From Acanthaster planci (taxonomy: Eukaryota > Echinodermata > Asteroidea > Valvatida > Acanthasteridae), in assembly GCF_001949145.1 (NCBI RefSeq), contig NW_019091378.1, forward strand, positions 1,763,803-1,827,802: 64,000 bases of DNA, given 5' to 3'. The position numbers were made by a program, and so were the translations under genes. Below, piece after piece: positions 30,570 to 45,100 of the stretch. Within the stretch, counting starts at the first letter, position 1, and each line of letters opens with the position of its first letter. A model generated the notes under the pieces. The model saw only the letters and a program-made list of their open reading frames with translations. It did no database searches and was not told the DNA's origin.

Positions 30570-32578
30570 CTTGAGACTTATGTCTTCTCCGTGCGTTTTC
30601 CTTCTTATTAGTTACGTCTCCTCTTCTGTACAACTCATTTCGATTTTTCCCAGATGAATGTTACAACTTCCTTCTGCAGGAATATTCATAAAATTAGCTG
30701 TAAGCTTTTCGATATCTTTGAAATGAAGTTTCCGGGTGTACCAAAAAATATCCAAAATTTCTCCTTGAAGTTTAATACAGTTATTATCTCAATCATTCTC
30801 TTACATTGTAAATGTCGAAAACTTTATTATCTCATTTCCCCAAATTATGTTGGTCTGGTTTTTTACAATAGTCACCCACAACTCCCCACATTAAATGTGA
30901 TTTCAAGAACCTTAGCCGCCTCGGCTCACACTGAATGTTTGTTTTAACTTCTTAGATACCAGTGGATATGTCTGCATAACTTCTGCGTGAAACAAAACTG
31001 CATGAATTTTCTCACATTAATAAAATGCCCACTGGCACAAGTATATTATTTATAGGACATTGGGTGCGAGTAATAAATGAAATGACTTCGTAACTGTTGT
31101 AAACGATTTTTCCATAAATCAAAATAGAAAACCTGGCATTCTGATCTTATGTATTTCATCTTTTTTCCCTCATCTCTTGAGCAAATTTAAACATCCACAG
31201 AAGTTTGAAGCTTTCTTCATACACTTGATCAAACTGATGAGCTAGATTGACAGTCAAATCAATTTAAATCAATTTTCCTCACAAAATGTTGGCAAAGGAC
31301 TGTAATTCCACGATTACAGGAATACACATCTTTCCAAAGGAAATACACAGGTACATGAAGTACACGTGCATCTTTATCAGTGTAATTTACATAATCAAAA
31401 TATCTTCTAAGCACTGCTTTCTGGGTATGGATGTCCCTTGACCAGTTTGGATGTGATACGTAAGTGTAACATTGCTGTTGCATGCGGGTAACACCAAGGA
31501 AGAGGTGCAGACATGGGGGGGCTCAACTTAGTACTGATCAGTCACCAAATGACTAGTGGTATTTGATGCTTGTTTTGCTTAAATGTATGATTTGCTGACA
31601 ACAAATTCACTGACAAAATGATGACTATGATGATCATGGCAACTGTAGCTCTCAATTTCATTGTCGCGATTTATTACAATATGTATTAAGCCTTTCTACC
31701 CTTATAAATGTACAATCAACGTGTATCTGCTTGATCAACAAATCATGGTAAGAGGATAGTGGATGGGATGACTAAATTGAAACTCATGTCAACATATGGA
31801 TCCATACTTACACATGCTCAAAATATTCCCCATCCAAATGCAAAAATGGAAGTCTAGACACCTTTTCTTAAACACGTAGTTTGAGTATTTACCAGAATAA
31901 TTAATATACATTTAAAAGTGCACCATCAAATATAAAGTGCAAAACTAAATGGATTATACAAACTTTGGAGGGACTGCTACTTCAATCCTCACAACTTTCT
32001 CAAAGGCTTAAAGACAACTGCTTATATACTTCTCAAGTCTTTTACATACATGCAAAAGTATTCCCCATGATCGACATGCTGCGCTTTCAACATTCAGCAT
32101 GACAAACAGGTTTTGCATAAATATTTACATAATATTGCAAACATTTGGAATGACTTTACTTTTTAAGACATTATATAAACATTAATACTATGTGTAAAGT
32201 ATTGCAAATCAAAAAGATACATTAAATACCATGCATAATACCATAGCTGTAAATTTTGTGCTATTACAAAAGAAATAAAGTAGTAGAAATGGAGGGTTAC
32301 CATCAGCATTGAAAGTCTGTTGAAAAGCTGAATGTAAAAGGAACCTGACTTTTGGCATGTCTCTGGAAACACAGGGAAAATGTATCAGAATTGGTAGGAT
32401 ATACTCTAACAACAACAATTTGAATAAAAAGAAACAAACTAACTAAAAGAGCCCCTAATCTTTGCCACAAGGAGATTGACCAAGATGGCAGCACCTAAAT
32501 AAACATTTTTGTTTTGTTCTTCAAGGTCAAATACAACTCCATCACCATTGGCCTGAAAAACAATCCCCAGAGGTTGCA
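30570..32578. other. Intergenic and probable 3' UTR of the RING/B-box gene
   Basis: AT-rich, no exon-like frame. A TTTATT at 31670-31675 would be an AATAAA poly(A) signal for the minus-strand RING/B-box gene, about 0.9 kb after its stop codon. Confidence 0.4.
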
Positions 32579-33185
32579 TCAGCCAAATTGAAAGTTCTCG
32601 AGGGTGATCTCAGCATCATGGCTTTCAGTGGTGAGATCAGGAGCATTCTGCTGAGCTTCAGTACCCTGTGCTCTGTCACCTTCCTGTGGAGGCTGCGGTG
32701 CACTGCTATCTTGGGACAATGGGAATGTCATCAACTCTGTCTCGTGCTCTACTTGCCGTGAACTCTCATTGATTTGCCCACAGCTGACACATCGTTGGAT
32801 GCCTGTCTGTGACTGGTTCACTGTCAGACACTGGAGGCAGTACCAGGAGTCTGATGGGGCCGGTGTCTGTGATTCCGTTGGGCCATGTCTGGTGCCTGGC
32901 TGGCGTTCATACTGGCGCAAGCAGGCGCCACGCTGGTGGCTGTGGTGTAGCAGGTGGTGTATGCGCTGGTGCAGCTGCTGGTTGTTGTTGGCTGAGGTGT
33001 TGCCTGGATTCAGTGGGATGTACATGAAGCTGTGGCCACGTGGGCGTTTGTAGCAGCGCCGGGCACTGATGGACGTGCTGACACACTTCTGGCAGAAGAG
33101 GCGGGAGCAATTCTTGCAGCGGACGTAGAAGCTACAGTTGGAGCTGGTGCAGCTGAACACGGAGCACACTAGGCTACCCTTGAAT
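32579..33185 (-). CDS. RING/B-box gene terminal exon: Cys-rich segment and RanBP2-like finger
   Basis: The acceptor tctgatcag and a TGA at 32579-32581 bound one base plus 201 codons. It starts FKGSLVCSVFSCTSSNC, then VRCKNCSRLFCQKC, giving paired cysteines of a zinc-binding kind I could not assign. A His/Gln stretch (NNNQQLHQRIHHLLHHSHQ) follows. WYCLQCLTVN...RCVSCGQ then fits the RanBP2/NZF pattern W-x-C-x2-C-x3-N with a spacer two residues longer than usual. The end is acidic and finishes ENFQFG. Confidence 0.88.
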
Positions 33186-36100
33186 CTGATCAGAACACAA
33201 AAAATGCACAATAAGTCTGGTGTCTTGAAACTCATTTGAAAAGCAACCTAGAATACAGGTCATATGTACATATATATTAGCCTTACCAATTCTAAATCCT
33301 CGAATTTTAACACAATTTTTCACACACTATGGGGGAATCAGGGTTTACAGCCTCTTTTTAAATTTTTTTCTGAAAACATAATGAATGGAATATCTTTAAA
33401 GACAGTTAAAAACCATTTTGTCTTTAAATAAAATACAGTTTTAATATTAACCTGGTCAGTTATTTCACAACTATCAATGGTCCACTATACAATACAACAC
33501 TATATGCTGTGGCAGGGTCCACGGTGATTTGCACACCCTCAGGGCAAATGACACCTGAGGGCGATATAATGATTGTTGTATTATACCACGGTAATAGATT
33601 TTATGCATACAAAAGATAAAAGTGAAAGACATTTTAATGCATCACAATGCATTTCATTTCACTGAAATTGTCATCACAAACAAAATCTTTCACTGAACAA
33701 ATTAAATTAAACTGAACACTTGGAACATTTCCTGAGAAATTTTCAAGAAAGCTGTCTACTTCTGTTGCAAACTGCAGAGTCTGCAGAATTCAGAACTTCC
33801 ATATTTGCACACGCTCTGAATATTCTGTATTTTTCTTAGTGCTGATGCTGTCCAGCACAAAAATCAAATTTCTGATCTCATGTTTGGAATGAGAGAAAAA
33901 CGTTTCTTAAAAACCAACCAGGTGTCATCTGCAGACATTATCGCAATATTAGTAAAATTACAGAAAAATTGGCCCAATTGAAAACACAAACGAACGATAT
34001 AAACAAAAACAGCAGTCATAACAGAATTATGCTTCACTGTCCCATTGCAGCTTTATAAAACCCCGTAACCAAGGTCACAACAGTACACACGGTGAAAAAA
34101 AAACCAACTTTCAACTATGGGGAAAAATCAAGGTAAATGTACCCTGTGGAGTACATCACTCATGTCCACGGTGAACGTGGCTTGTGTTCTCATGATTTAC
34201 ATACATGGTCGCAGGATATCACAATTGATTCTTGACCAATATAAAATCACAATCTATTACTATGGTATAACTATACACCTTGAATGCTCTATAAGTATTC
34301 AGTGACAATTAATGTTCCTTGGATGCTCACCGCTGATGCTGAGACGATGAATGACCCTGTCTCCGTAGTCGCCGTGGAGACAAGGTTGCATTGACCTCCC
34401 ACGGATCCCCTTCATCCCTTCTCTCTTCAACTTCTCCTGGACAATACAAAAAGACTCAAATAAAGCTTCAGGAAAATGACAAAAACAAAATGCTCTCTTG
34501 ACTGAGAGAATGAATCTAGAGGGTGTGCTTGAAAGTGACGATGGGTAATGCCTCCATCATTTAACAGTCAGCTATCTGTGAGTGACTAACACCCTTTACA
34601 AAATCTAGTATTACATGTGCTTTGTACTGTGTAGAGACAAGTTGCACCACATTGACATGAAGACGGGGGTACTTTCACAATTTGTTTAAAGAATTTGGAA
34701 AAAAACCTACATGAATGTCTCTGAACTTGGAACATCTTTTCAGGCATGTCAGATAAATCCTGATATTAGTAGACATTTAGGTACCTTTTCTTCAAATAAA
34801 AGTATTTCTTACTGTACAAAACTAACAGTACATTTCTTCATTTCTTCAAGCATACTTACCACCTCAAAAGCAGCCACAACATCAAGCATCACCGTGCAAA
34901 TATTGAAAACAGATTTCAGTATTTGTACATGACAATTAGCAATGGTACATCATGCTTGTAAAAGAAAGTACCGGTTACAAGGCAGCACAATGTGCCAATT
35001 ACCTCTTTGGGTCTTATCCCCACCACCATGAACCGCTGATGCTGGCTCTTCTGCATTCTCTTGCACAACACCCTCATCATCTGTCACAGCCATTCCCACT
35101 CTTGATGGCACCTCCCCTACTGCACCCTCAGGGGTACCCTCCACCAGAACGCTGGGTGTATCGCACTCAGCCGGTTGGGTGCTGGTGCTGACAGCAGCTG
35201 TGGAGGACCAACCACCACGATTGGTCCAAGCTGAGCGTAGAGGACGCTCTAGCTCCATGTCGCTGAGTTCGCTCACACTCAAGTAGTGGTTGTCGTCCTC
35301 ATCTGAGGAGCTGGAATGTTCTTCTCGGTTTGTGGGTGGGTTCCCTTCAACATGTACTGGAGCACGAAGTCTCCCTACAGAAAGGCATAAAACAATATCA
35401 ATAAATATATTAAATAAGGAAATGCCCTTTGTAACTCAAATCACTTTATAACTTAATATGAACAATGGAAACACAAGCAGAATTCAATCCTGGACTATTT
35501 AAAGGAAATACCAAACTGTGCCTAAACTGGCTTGAAATGGACCAATGGAGTCATTATGTTAATTCCTAACAACCTCTTTCTTCTGTGTGCACAATGTCAA
35601 AGTACAAACACATGCAGTCAAAATGTCCCTCATGCTTGAGGACCAAGGACTAGCTGGCACATCACTGGTCATACGACCTTTAAGGTAGGCAGCAACAGGT
35701 AACTATTGTTGTTATCATAAGCTGAAATGCAAGTAATATGTGTGAAAACTCTGTGAAACCTACAACTTGATGGGTGGTTGGATAAATCTAGTCCACTATT
35801 TGGAAGCAGATCCCAAGGCATGGTTGCTTCACTGGTTACCAATAGGGTTGTAGCTTGGCAAACTAGAATGCCTGCTAATTTCACGGCCGGAGGTCCAGGA
35901 GCCTGCCCAAGGACCTCTGGTGGGGTGACTTGTCTTAGAAAGTATTACTGGAGAACACTACAAAAGGCAGGTTTTCATTTAAAGCAATCCGGAACTAAGG
36001 AAATGTCTATAGCAGCTGTTGATGATGTTTTACACGTAATAAGTGTTGAGAATTTGGATTTAATTTTATGTGTACTACTCGTAATTATTTGCTGATTCTC

Positions 36101-39100
36101 ACTATTTAGAAGGTTTTTTTCACACAATCATTTCAGTGCCTGTTGGGAGAATGCATTTGTAGACTCTGTGCCGGTTGGCAAACACCAGAGTAGTGTTGCA
36201 ACTGAACTGAACCGAACCAAAAATCATCAAACATGGCACTTTTGAACCGAGCCAAACCAAACCAAACTGGTTGGTTCGCATATTTGGCTTTAATACGGCA
36301 TGGCATTGATAGTGCATGAGAAACTGCATGAGAATAAGATGGAGGCAACCATGAAAGTACTGGGAAATGGGACCAGAAGAAAAATGTGAGTGATAGGGAA
36401 TTTTGCAAAAATAGTTTGATTTGGGTCAATGAAGCGGGACTGCACATGTCAGTTGCTAAGAAATTACTGACCAATGACTGAACTACAGTTTCTGCTCAAA
36501 TTTATCCCGCTAAGACAGAGGCTTACTTAGATTTTGGCTTGGACTTCCTCTTGCTGCCCGATGTCGATTCATCCCTGACTGGGTACGGCTTCCTGTAGAG
36601 CAGGCCTGCCTGGATGAGGATGATGCACAGGTGTGCTGTGAGCTAGCCTGACAGCAGCAAGCAGGTGGATGCTGCTGCGGCTGCTGCTGGTAGGCAGTCA
36701 CGATGTGATCGCTACTGCTTGCAGCAGTCTCAAGGTCCATGTCATCACAGATGATAATCACATCAGAGGAACTATTCTGCTGTCTGACGGACACACAATT
36801 ACGACGTTTAAAGGAGTAACTTTCAAAATATGAGCTTAATTTGAATGCGCCACATTGTAATCTACTGGTAGATGTAATCTACTGGTAGATGTATCTTTTT
36901 TTTAATAAGGGTCACTGTCAAAACTATTAACAACTTTGTCCAACTCACAATGCGTATTCATTTAATGTAAGACTCAATGGCCTACCGCGACCGGGGTAAA
37001 AATGCTCACACAGGCCGTGTGAGAGAACATCTTTAATGAACAACACAAGAGCACATTAAAGGAACCTTTTAAAAATATTTCACTAAAATCCTTGAAATTG
37101 CACCTTTTTGTTACAATTCTCCTTAATTAACCTCAAGTTTGATTTTGCTATTTTTCATCTGAATTTTGGTGCCTTTTTATTTTCATGCTAATATGAATTC
37201 GTCTATTCATGACAAAGCTGTGATTTAATAAAAGACACTGAACCTCAATTTTGCATTGATTTGCACACACAAAAAAATTGCCAAAAATGTTTCAAAGAAC
37301 ATAATCAGGGTTCAAATTTTGAACTTGAAAATATGCAAACTGAACAGTGTCCTCCTGAATTTATACCACACTTGTCTAGAAAAACTTGGTCAATTTGAAT
37401 GTTTAAACAACTGCACTTTACAGTTCACTTAACTCTGAACACAATTCGAACACTTTTTATACACAGAAGAAGAGTTTGAGTAGTCATAAAAAGTGATTCT
37501 AAGAGAATTTCACTGCATTCTTCCTTTAACAAATTGCAGAGTGCAAGTGTCTGGATGGCACGATAGGTAAATCTACGCAATCATGTGACCTTTATGTAAT
37601 CAGTTCAATGATCTCACTGCATGATTTGTCAATAATTTTGCAGGAAGCCAACTTCCTTTCTTTTCTAATTCGCAGCTGTGGAAAGCTGTTTCAAATGGGG
37701 AAACAAAAGTGGACATTTCCTACAGGATTGGCCAATCCCACAGAGCCATCAGGTGATAATGCAGATCGCCCAATCATCCAGATATAGGCACAACTCCAAT
37801 ATGAGATAGTGATCAGCACAATTTTTAACTTAACTTGTGTAACATGCATGGTACCACTTAAGTAATGTCTTTGAATTATTATCATTGGATTATCTGTGAA
37901 GACAAATGCTGTCCACAGTGTGGCATTGCAGCAAATATCACTCAGTGTAAACAAGGCAGCGATGTGGTAAGATATGTCTCACAAATCTTGGACAAATAGC
38001 CACCAATGGTCAGCACTCAGCATTTATAAATTATTACTCCATACCTGACTGTGATAGTGCCATTTTGTTATCATAAAAAGTCTGTAGTTTCACTTCAAAT
38101 AAAACCATGTCTGGTACAAGTTCTATGACGAATAGAACTGGTTTTAAAAAAGAGGTTAATGAATCGCTAATTGCAAGTACCTAGTATTTCTGCCACTGAC
38201 TTCCATCTCTGCTGGCCATTCAATGTGCTCACAGTCCCCCTCCTGTTTGTCTGCATTACTAGTTGACCCTACAGTCTCAGAAACAGAAGTAATCTGCACA
38301 AGTTGGAGAAAACAAACAACAAATTCATGCCTTGAAAATTAACCTCATCAAGGAAATACTTTCAATGCAGATAAATGACATACTTCATCCAGGGGGCCAA
38401 TTCCACTGGAGCTGCTGATTGGAAAATATTGCTTCACCACGTTACACATTATGAGGACAAAATTAGCTAAGATCTGGTTGCAAATTAGGTGACATTTTGC
38501 TTTGTAACCAGCTATTCCAGAGCAAAACAACTTGGAACATTGTAAAACAAAGTTCCACACAATTTGCCAAAAATTAATTGAAAGTCAAACAGGGAAACTT
38601 TACAAACTGTGGGGGGGGGCTTTTTTTCCTCCTCCTTTGTTTCTTCCAAAACCTGCATGTAAATCTCCTGTCCCCCCTTACCCCAAAAGGAAACCATGTG
38701 CATGCATGCATCAGTTTACATAATGTAGACAGTCTACAGTTTTCATGAGAGGATTGGCCCCTGAATGTGGAGGCATGAAAAAATAGCACACAGCAGTCCA
38801 TCAGTAACCAATACTGAATCCAGGCAACAGAGGAAACTATAAACGGGGACATCCCTAAACTCCTTGATTGCTGTATGTCAAAGTACTTTCCAATTCACAG
38901 AAGCTACAGGCCTGTTGTATGGCGTTTTTTTTTTACTTACAGTAGTGGATGCACTTGCAACTGATTCATTAGTGAGTATGTCTGATGAGGGTCTGTAGAC
39001 TGGTTCCTTGACCAGCATGCCATGGCTGGACACCTGGACTAACATGGAAGGGTCCAGGTGACAATGTAGATCATCCTTGGTACAGGGTCGGAGGTCACGC

Positions 39101-42100
39101 TCCTCAATGGAGGAGGAGAGACTCTGGAAATCAGTCTGATGAAGGGAATGGGGAAATTTCCTAAAATTAGCTGCTGCCACAGTACGTTGGTGTGCGCATC
39201 ATGCTATTTTCAGGTAGAATAACTCCATCAAACTAAGGATGGGTAGACTATTCCAAGAAATTACTTCAGACTTCAGGGATAGAAACCTGGGAAAGGGTTG
39301 CATTACTGCCTCTCTGTAGCCTCATTTTGTGAGAATAAAGTGAAACATTGCTCTGGATCAATGAATTATGGTATACCTCCAGTTTTGTCTTTTGTTGCAC
39401 TAACTCATAGTCTTGGCCAGTCAGGATGGATTGACACAAGGCACTCAGCTGGTCTACCTTGCTGATCAACTCATGCAGTTTCCTGACAGTACACAAACCG
39501 TAAAATGATTAAGAATGGTGAAAGATTGGAACAAGTTTGAAAAGAAATTCTATGAAGATAAAGTCTTGGCTGATTTGAATCACCTTGATTTAAATCATCA
39601 ATTTAAATCAATATAGTGTATTTAATTTTTAAAAAAAAAAGCGAACATGTTTCAATTATTGTATTCTTTTCAACTGATTGATATCTTTTTGCAGGCTTTG
39701 CACACTTTTAACAACAAATCCCCCCTCTGTGAGCCCTTTCTGCTCCCAGTATTGATAAAAGTATGAATGTACAAGCATTACACACAGTCTGGGTTGGCAG
39801 GATGTTTTGTTCAATCCAATCCACTTGTTTTGATTTAGATCGCTTTTTATATTCAGTGAATGAATTGATTTGAAGGATTTATACTCATGATTTCATTTCC
39901 CTTCATTTAAATCGCCCACTGCAGAGTTTGACATGATGACATACCAGTGTACATCAACCTTTTGTCTCTACAGGTACACACACATTGTATTGATATTAGA
40001 AATGTTCGTCCTTATGCAGTGAAACTAAAACCAGTAACAATATGCTCTTAATAAAGTAATTTTTGAATCAAGCCTAAGTCATTGCTTCATTAACCACTTC
40101 ATGCCAGGGCATTTTTCAATGTTGATGATGCTGGGCCGGCATAATTATCATTTTTTCTGTTTTCAAAATTCTTCAAAAATTTATCATTTCATTTAACGGA
40201 TGCTTCTAGCCGCACGAAGTAATCTTTAGGCACTACTCTAAGTTGACAGGTGACCTTCATTGACGCCTGAGTATTTCAGCCAGGCCTGCAGCCTTGTAAA
40301 AAGGGCCCAGATTGTGCTGTGTTAAACTTTCTTTTGTTCACGAACCTGGCTCAGNGGAGCGCTTTTGCGCTTAAATAAATCTGTGTCATTTTGCTCTTAA
40401 TTCACATTTTTAATCTCACACAGAGCAACACACACCCCGACTAGACAGAAGAGGGGCACTGTAAATTGACTCTTCCAACTAACATGAGCCCTACCTCTTC
40501 TGTTTATCCAGTAGCATAACCTTGGCTGATATTCTATTTCTCAGTAGTATCTTGACCTGGTTCTCCCGTTGATAGAGCTTTCGTCTCAGCATCTCAAAGT
40601 GTCGTGTGACCTCATACATCAGTCTGTCCTCCTACCAACACAAAAGAAAAAAAAAAAACAAAGAAAATTATAAATTTAGTGGCAGAAAGATGTATGTAAA
40701 ATAAAAACCAGACTTGTATATACATGAAACAACCAGTCCCACACATACTTCGGTCTAGTCACACAAATACTCCATGTTCTCACAATACTTCCCCATACAC
40801 TACACACACCCACTTACCACTGTGGACAATAAACTGACCTCTGAGGATGTAAGCATGGGGGAAGTGTCACACTTCAAATTAAAATTGCAAGGTTTTCATA
40901 TATTTCATTCATACCAGTACAAAGGGTTGAAAAAAATCAACTTACATGTACAGGAATCAAATCAGATCCTCCAAAAAAAAAAAGGAGACCTGACACGTTG
41001 TGAACACCATTTGGGAATACAGGGATTGTGCTTCATGGTTTCTACATGTGAAAGGAATGGTCACAGAGTACCAAGTGTCAGGGGACTGAAGACCCAAATC
41101 ATTACATGGGATTTGGTGCTCCAATGAAGTTAAAGTAAAGAGAATACAAAGATTTAGCATCGATTTTGGAAGATCCAAGTATGTTCCTGGTGACAGGTTG
41201 GGGATAATTTTAACTTTCTAAAATTTTTGCCACATGAAAAATCTGAAAAATCTGTGAGCTTAATGAGGAAAAAAGGGTCTACAGGTACTAAAATTTGACA
41301 CTTAGCAAATTCTGCAAGTTCAGGAGCTAAATTTAATTCCTTGCTGCCAGTTTCCAACTCCAAAGCCTAATTTGCATGGTATAACAATGAACCTTTATTA
41401 CCCTCTGTTCTATACATCTGCAGAGTTCACAATAGGGCTCAGTAAAACTGACTAATAAATTATTTGAATATTTGACCTTTCATTAAATCACATATTAGAA
41501 TGGATGCTTTGAATGGTAGCCATCTTACAGGGCAGTTGTTTTGTTCCACAGGGAAGCCTCCTTTGTGCATATCCTATAGAACAAAAGCACTGGCCTGCAA
41601 AATGGCAGCCTTGCAAACCCTCTATATTTGGTCATACCTGACATTGCGAGATGTTGTCAGGTTCGCTCTGCCCAGTAACAGGGGCAGATGTTAGGCACAC
41701 ATAGCTGTGTGTTCAGCGAGCGTGGTGCAAAGGCTCCGCCTTGCGCATAGGGCAATTGGTTAAACGGAAGTCACTGCTGGTCATATGTAGTGCACACGCA
41801 GGCGTAGTTACAGCAGTGACTGGCATTAGGCATCATCTCAACAAAGACCAGAGATCATTGAACTTTCTTGGGGGAAGGCATACTTCCATCCAAACGGACT
41901 CGTCCCTAGCCACTCAGGGACCTTCTGGTATGTGCCGTCTGACCATCGTGCCTTGAGGAGGCGGGCGCCCTCGCTTTCATTGAAGGGGCGCGACGTCACA
42001 TTATTAACTTACTGCTACACAATAACCAGGTGATGGAAAGCATTCACAGAGAGTCCACAAAGTTATCACTGGAAAGGACCCTGATGTTGCAGATTTGGGG

Positions 42101-45100
42101 GCAGATAGAGTAATTTTAAGCATACCGGTAAGTGCATGTACATACATGTTGGTCTATCCACTCAATGAACATGTCAAACATTATTTGTGCCATGTGAACA
42201 GCACCTGGGAATACCCTAAATTGGCACACTGTTTGTGCCCTCTGACAAATGCCGTCTGAATAAGATATTGACCAATGGACAGGTTTACTCAGTTGGTAAA
42301 GCACCAGTACGGTGCTCCAGAGGTGGCAAGTTCAACTCCAACTTTGGTCAATTTGTTACTTCATCTCTATAACTGAAATGCAAGCAGTCAGTTTCCCTAC
42401 ATGGTTTGTTTGACGTCTTACTTTACCACAGGGGGCAGATCACATGGAAATTAAAGCCTGTCCTCAGGTGGTCTGTCTTCTATCCTTGGTGGCACATGTA
42501 CATGTAAGTGCCTATGCACAGTATGGGAGAGTATTGTACATTGTACAAACAACAGAAAACAAAATGCCTTCTCTTCGGTGGTCAATTTCCTTAAAATATC
42601 TGCATAGCAAACACTGATAAGCAATGTTTAGTTAGCAGAGCAAATACCTATTTCTGTGCATTTTTTTCCACAATAAAATTGTATAAAAATCACCAAATAT
42701 CCAAATAAAGGAATACAAGAAAAACAAAAATCAAAGTCTTAAAAGATGGTCTTTCAAATCATTTTGAGAACAAAAAAGTCAAGTTTTTCTAACCACGTCC
42801 TCATCATGTCAGTGGGTTCTCAGTCTAGAGCTGGAGTACTTTGAAGAAAGTGGATAAGGTAGGCGTAAATTTGAAAACACAGGTAAAATACCTGCGCATG
42901 GGATGTGACTAAAACCAGCTGCACATAATGAGCACCAATGGCGAAAAACATCCGAGTTTCCCATTGCGTTTTCTCATAAACTAAACTGTACTGTTGAAGG
43001 GATCCAGCCTTTATGTTGCTAGCAAAAGTGTGAACACTTGTTTTGGATTTCTTAGGTGGCTAGTGATGGTTTCCTAGTGAAAGACATGTACACGTACAAT
43101 CTGGTGAAACACCACGCACCATGCTGTAACTCAATCTTCCGTAGAGCATACATGCAAGCAACATTAGTACAAAACAAAATATCAAACTGGTTCCTTACTT
43201 TGGCTATCTTAAGTCAGTACAAATTGCCTGGGAACCAATGCATGTCAGCTCCTCACAGACTGGATTTCTGCATACCTGTATTTCAAAAGACACTGTGCCC
43301 AGCTGTATGTGTAAATCAAATTGGAAAACCCTCTGCATGTTGCATTGCACAATGTGCAATTTGTTTTACATACCCGTGTATGTACCTTAATTTGCACAGC
43401 TCCTGCTGTGTCAGTGACTGCTTGGCTCACAGCAACCATGCTATCCTTCTGGTTGCCAAGACGCTCTATGAAGGATCTAATTGTCTGTAAACAGGCAAAA
43501 GAATAACCAAATTTGCGGTTCTGTCCAAGTTTGCAAAAATGGAATAAAATGCTACAAACAGTTTAGCAACTAGTTTGATTTAAATGAAAACTAGAATGAA
43601 GACTAATCCGAGCAAACTTGTTTTCTGTGGTGGCACTATCTGATGGGCATGTAAAAGCAGTGGCTTCTTTTGTTTGCCAAATTAGACTATACATGTACAC
43701 TGTATGATAGGGGTTCTATTCCCATTTTATGATTATGGAGCCTAGCTCATTCTGGCAAAAAAAATGATACAACCAAATTTAAAAATTCCAAGTGAAAGGT
43801 TGCAATTAACTCTTCCCCCCCCCCAAAAAAAATAAAAAATTGGGCTGACCTTGCGATTTTCTTCAGCCAAAATGGACACCAGCTGGCACTGATGTCCCTG
43901 ATGTGAACCATACACCTGACAGTAGATGCAGATCAGTTGGTCATCCTGGATGCAGAAAACTTTCATCGGCTCGTTGTCATGATCAGCGCAGAGTGGGATC
44001 TGCTGGCAAGGCAGATTTGATAACCATTTCAAGTGGTAAAGGCCCAGTGCAAATTGACCAACTCCAAAAAAATAAGCTTCAGCGTGTATATTCTTCACTT
44101 ACATTTGATTTCCATATGCTGACAAAGAGAACACGGAGCTTGTCATTTCAGAAAATTAAAAATTATCATACAGCACCTTTTTATAAGGTGGTGTTCTACT
44201 GCACATGTAAAAATGGGCATCTCGAGACCAATTTGTTTGGAAAAAATTACCTATCAATATGTAAAATTCCTCAAATTGGCCAACCTTGAGATTTGAAAAT
44301 AATTAGTGAAACATTTCATCCACACTCACTTGATTTGCAGAATTACCAGCAGCCCTTGTTCCTTCGTCTATACTCTCCAAGATTTCCAGTACTCCAAAGT
44401 TCTTGGAGAGTTTGTTGATGTCATTAGAGAGCCCTGGTACCAAGGTGTCACCTTTGCAGGTTGGGCATCGGATGTGACCGTGGGCTAGCTGGCCAAGCAG
44501 TCTACTAAGACAACCTGGAATAGACACAGCCAACTTCATTGTTAGAGTACAGTAGGACCAATTCCCAATTCCTCACTGTTTTTGCAAAGGATGGGCCTGT
44601 TAAAAATGATAATGATTTTGATTTCCACTTTTTAACTATTTTGCTTCAAACATCTCACTTAACTATTTTGACATGATTTGGGATTATCAAAGCATCATTA
44701 CTTTTTCAATCACATAAACGATGCCAGGGGTAGGGATGTTGTGTTGTCACAAAGAGACATGAAGATAACTGTCCCTTCAACATGTTCAAAATGTAGTGTC
44801 CCATCACTAAGGAGAGACACATTGAACAGAGGGGCAATAATGTAGGAAAACATGGATTTTCACTTTCCAGAAGCCTAAGGGACAGGCAGCTTTACTTATT
44901 AACCCTAACTACCCCAAACCTGCCGTACTCCAACAGCAGGTTTTGTGAGGTTTTGGCAGGTTTGGCACCGTACCTGAGGAACTCGTTGTTGAATTTTGTG
45001 AGACTTGGGATGAAAGAACTTTAGACCGGCTACAAGTAGTTGAACTTTTGACCGGCTACAAGTAGTTGAACATTTGACCAGCTACAAGTAGTTGAACATT

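Noticed and set aside
32769-33053. Plus-strand frame rich in Trp and Cys opposite the RING/B-box terminal exon
   Set aside because: Shadow of the minus-strand exon that encodes the Cys-rich and RanBP2-like modules. No start context or homology.
38590-38700. G- and T-rich stretch near 38610 as a possible quadruplex or exon
   Set aside because: A single G9 run in an intron with no further G tracts close enough, and the exon frame is not supported.
43056-43490. 144-codon plus-strand frame with many cysteines
   Set aside because: It overlaps RING/B-box exon 4 on the other strand, and the cysteine spacing matches no zinc finger.
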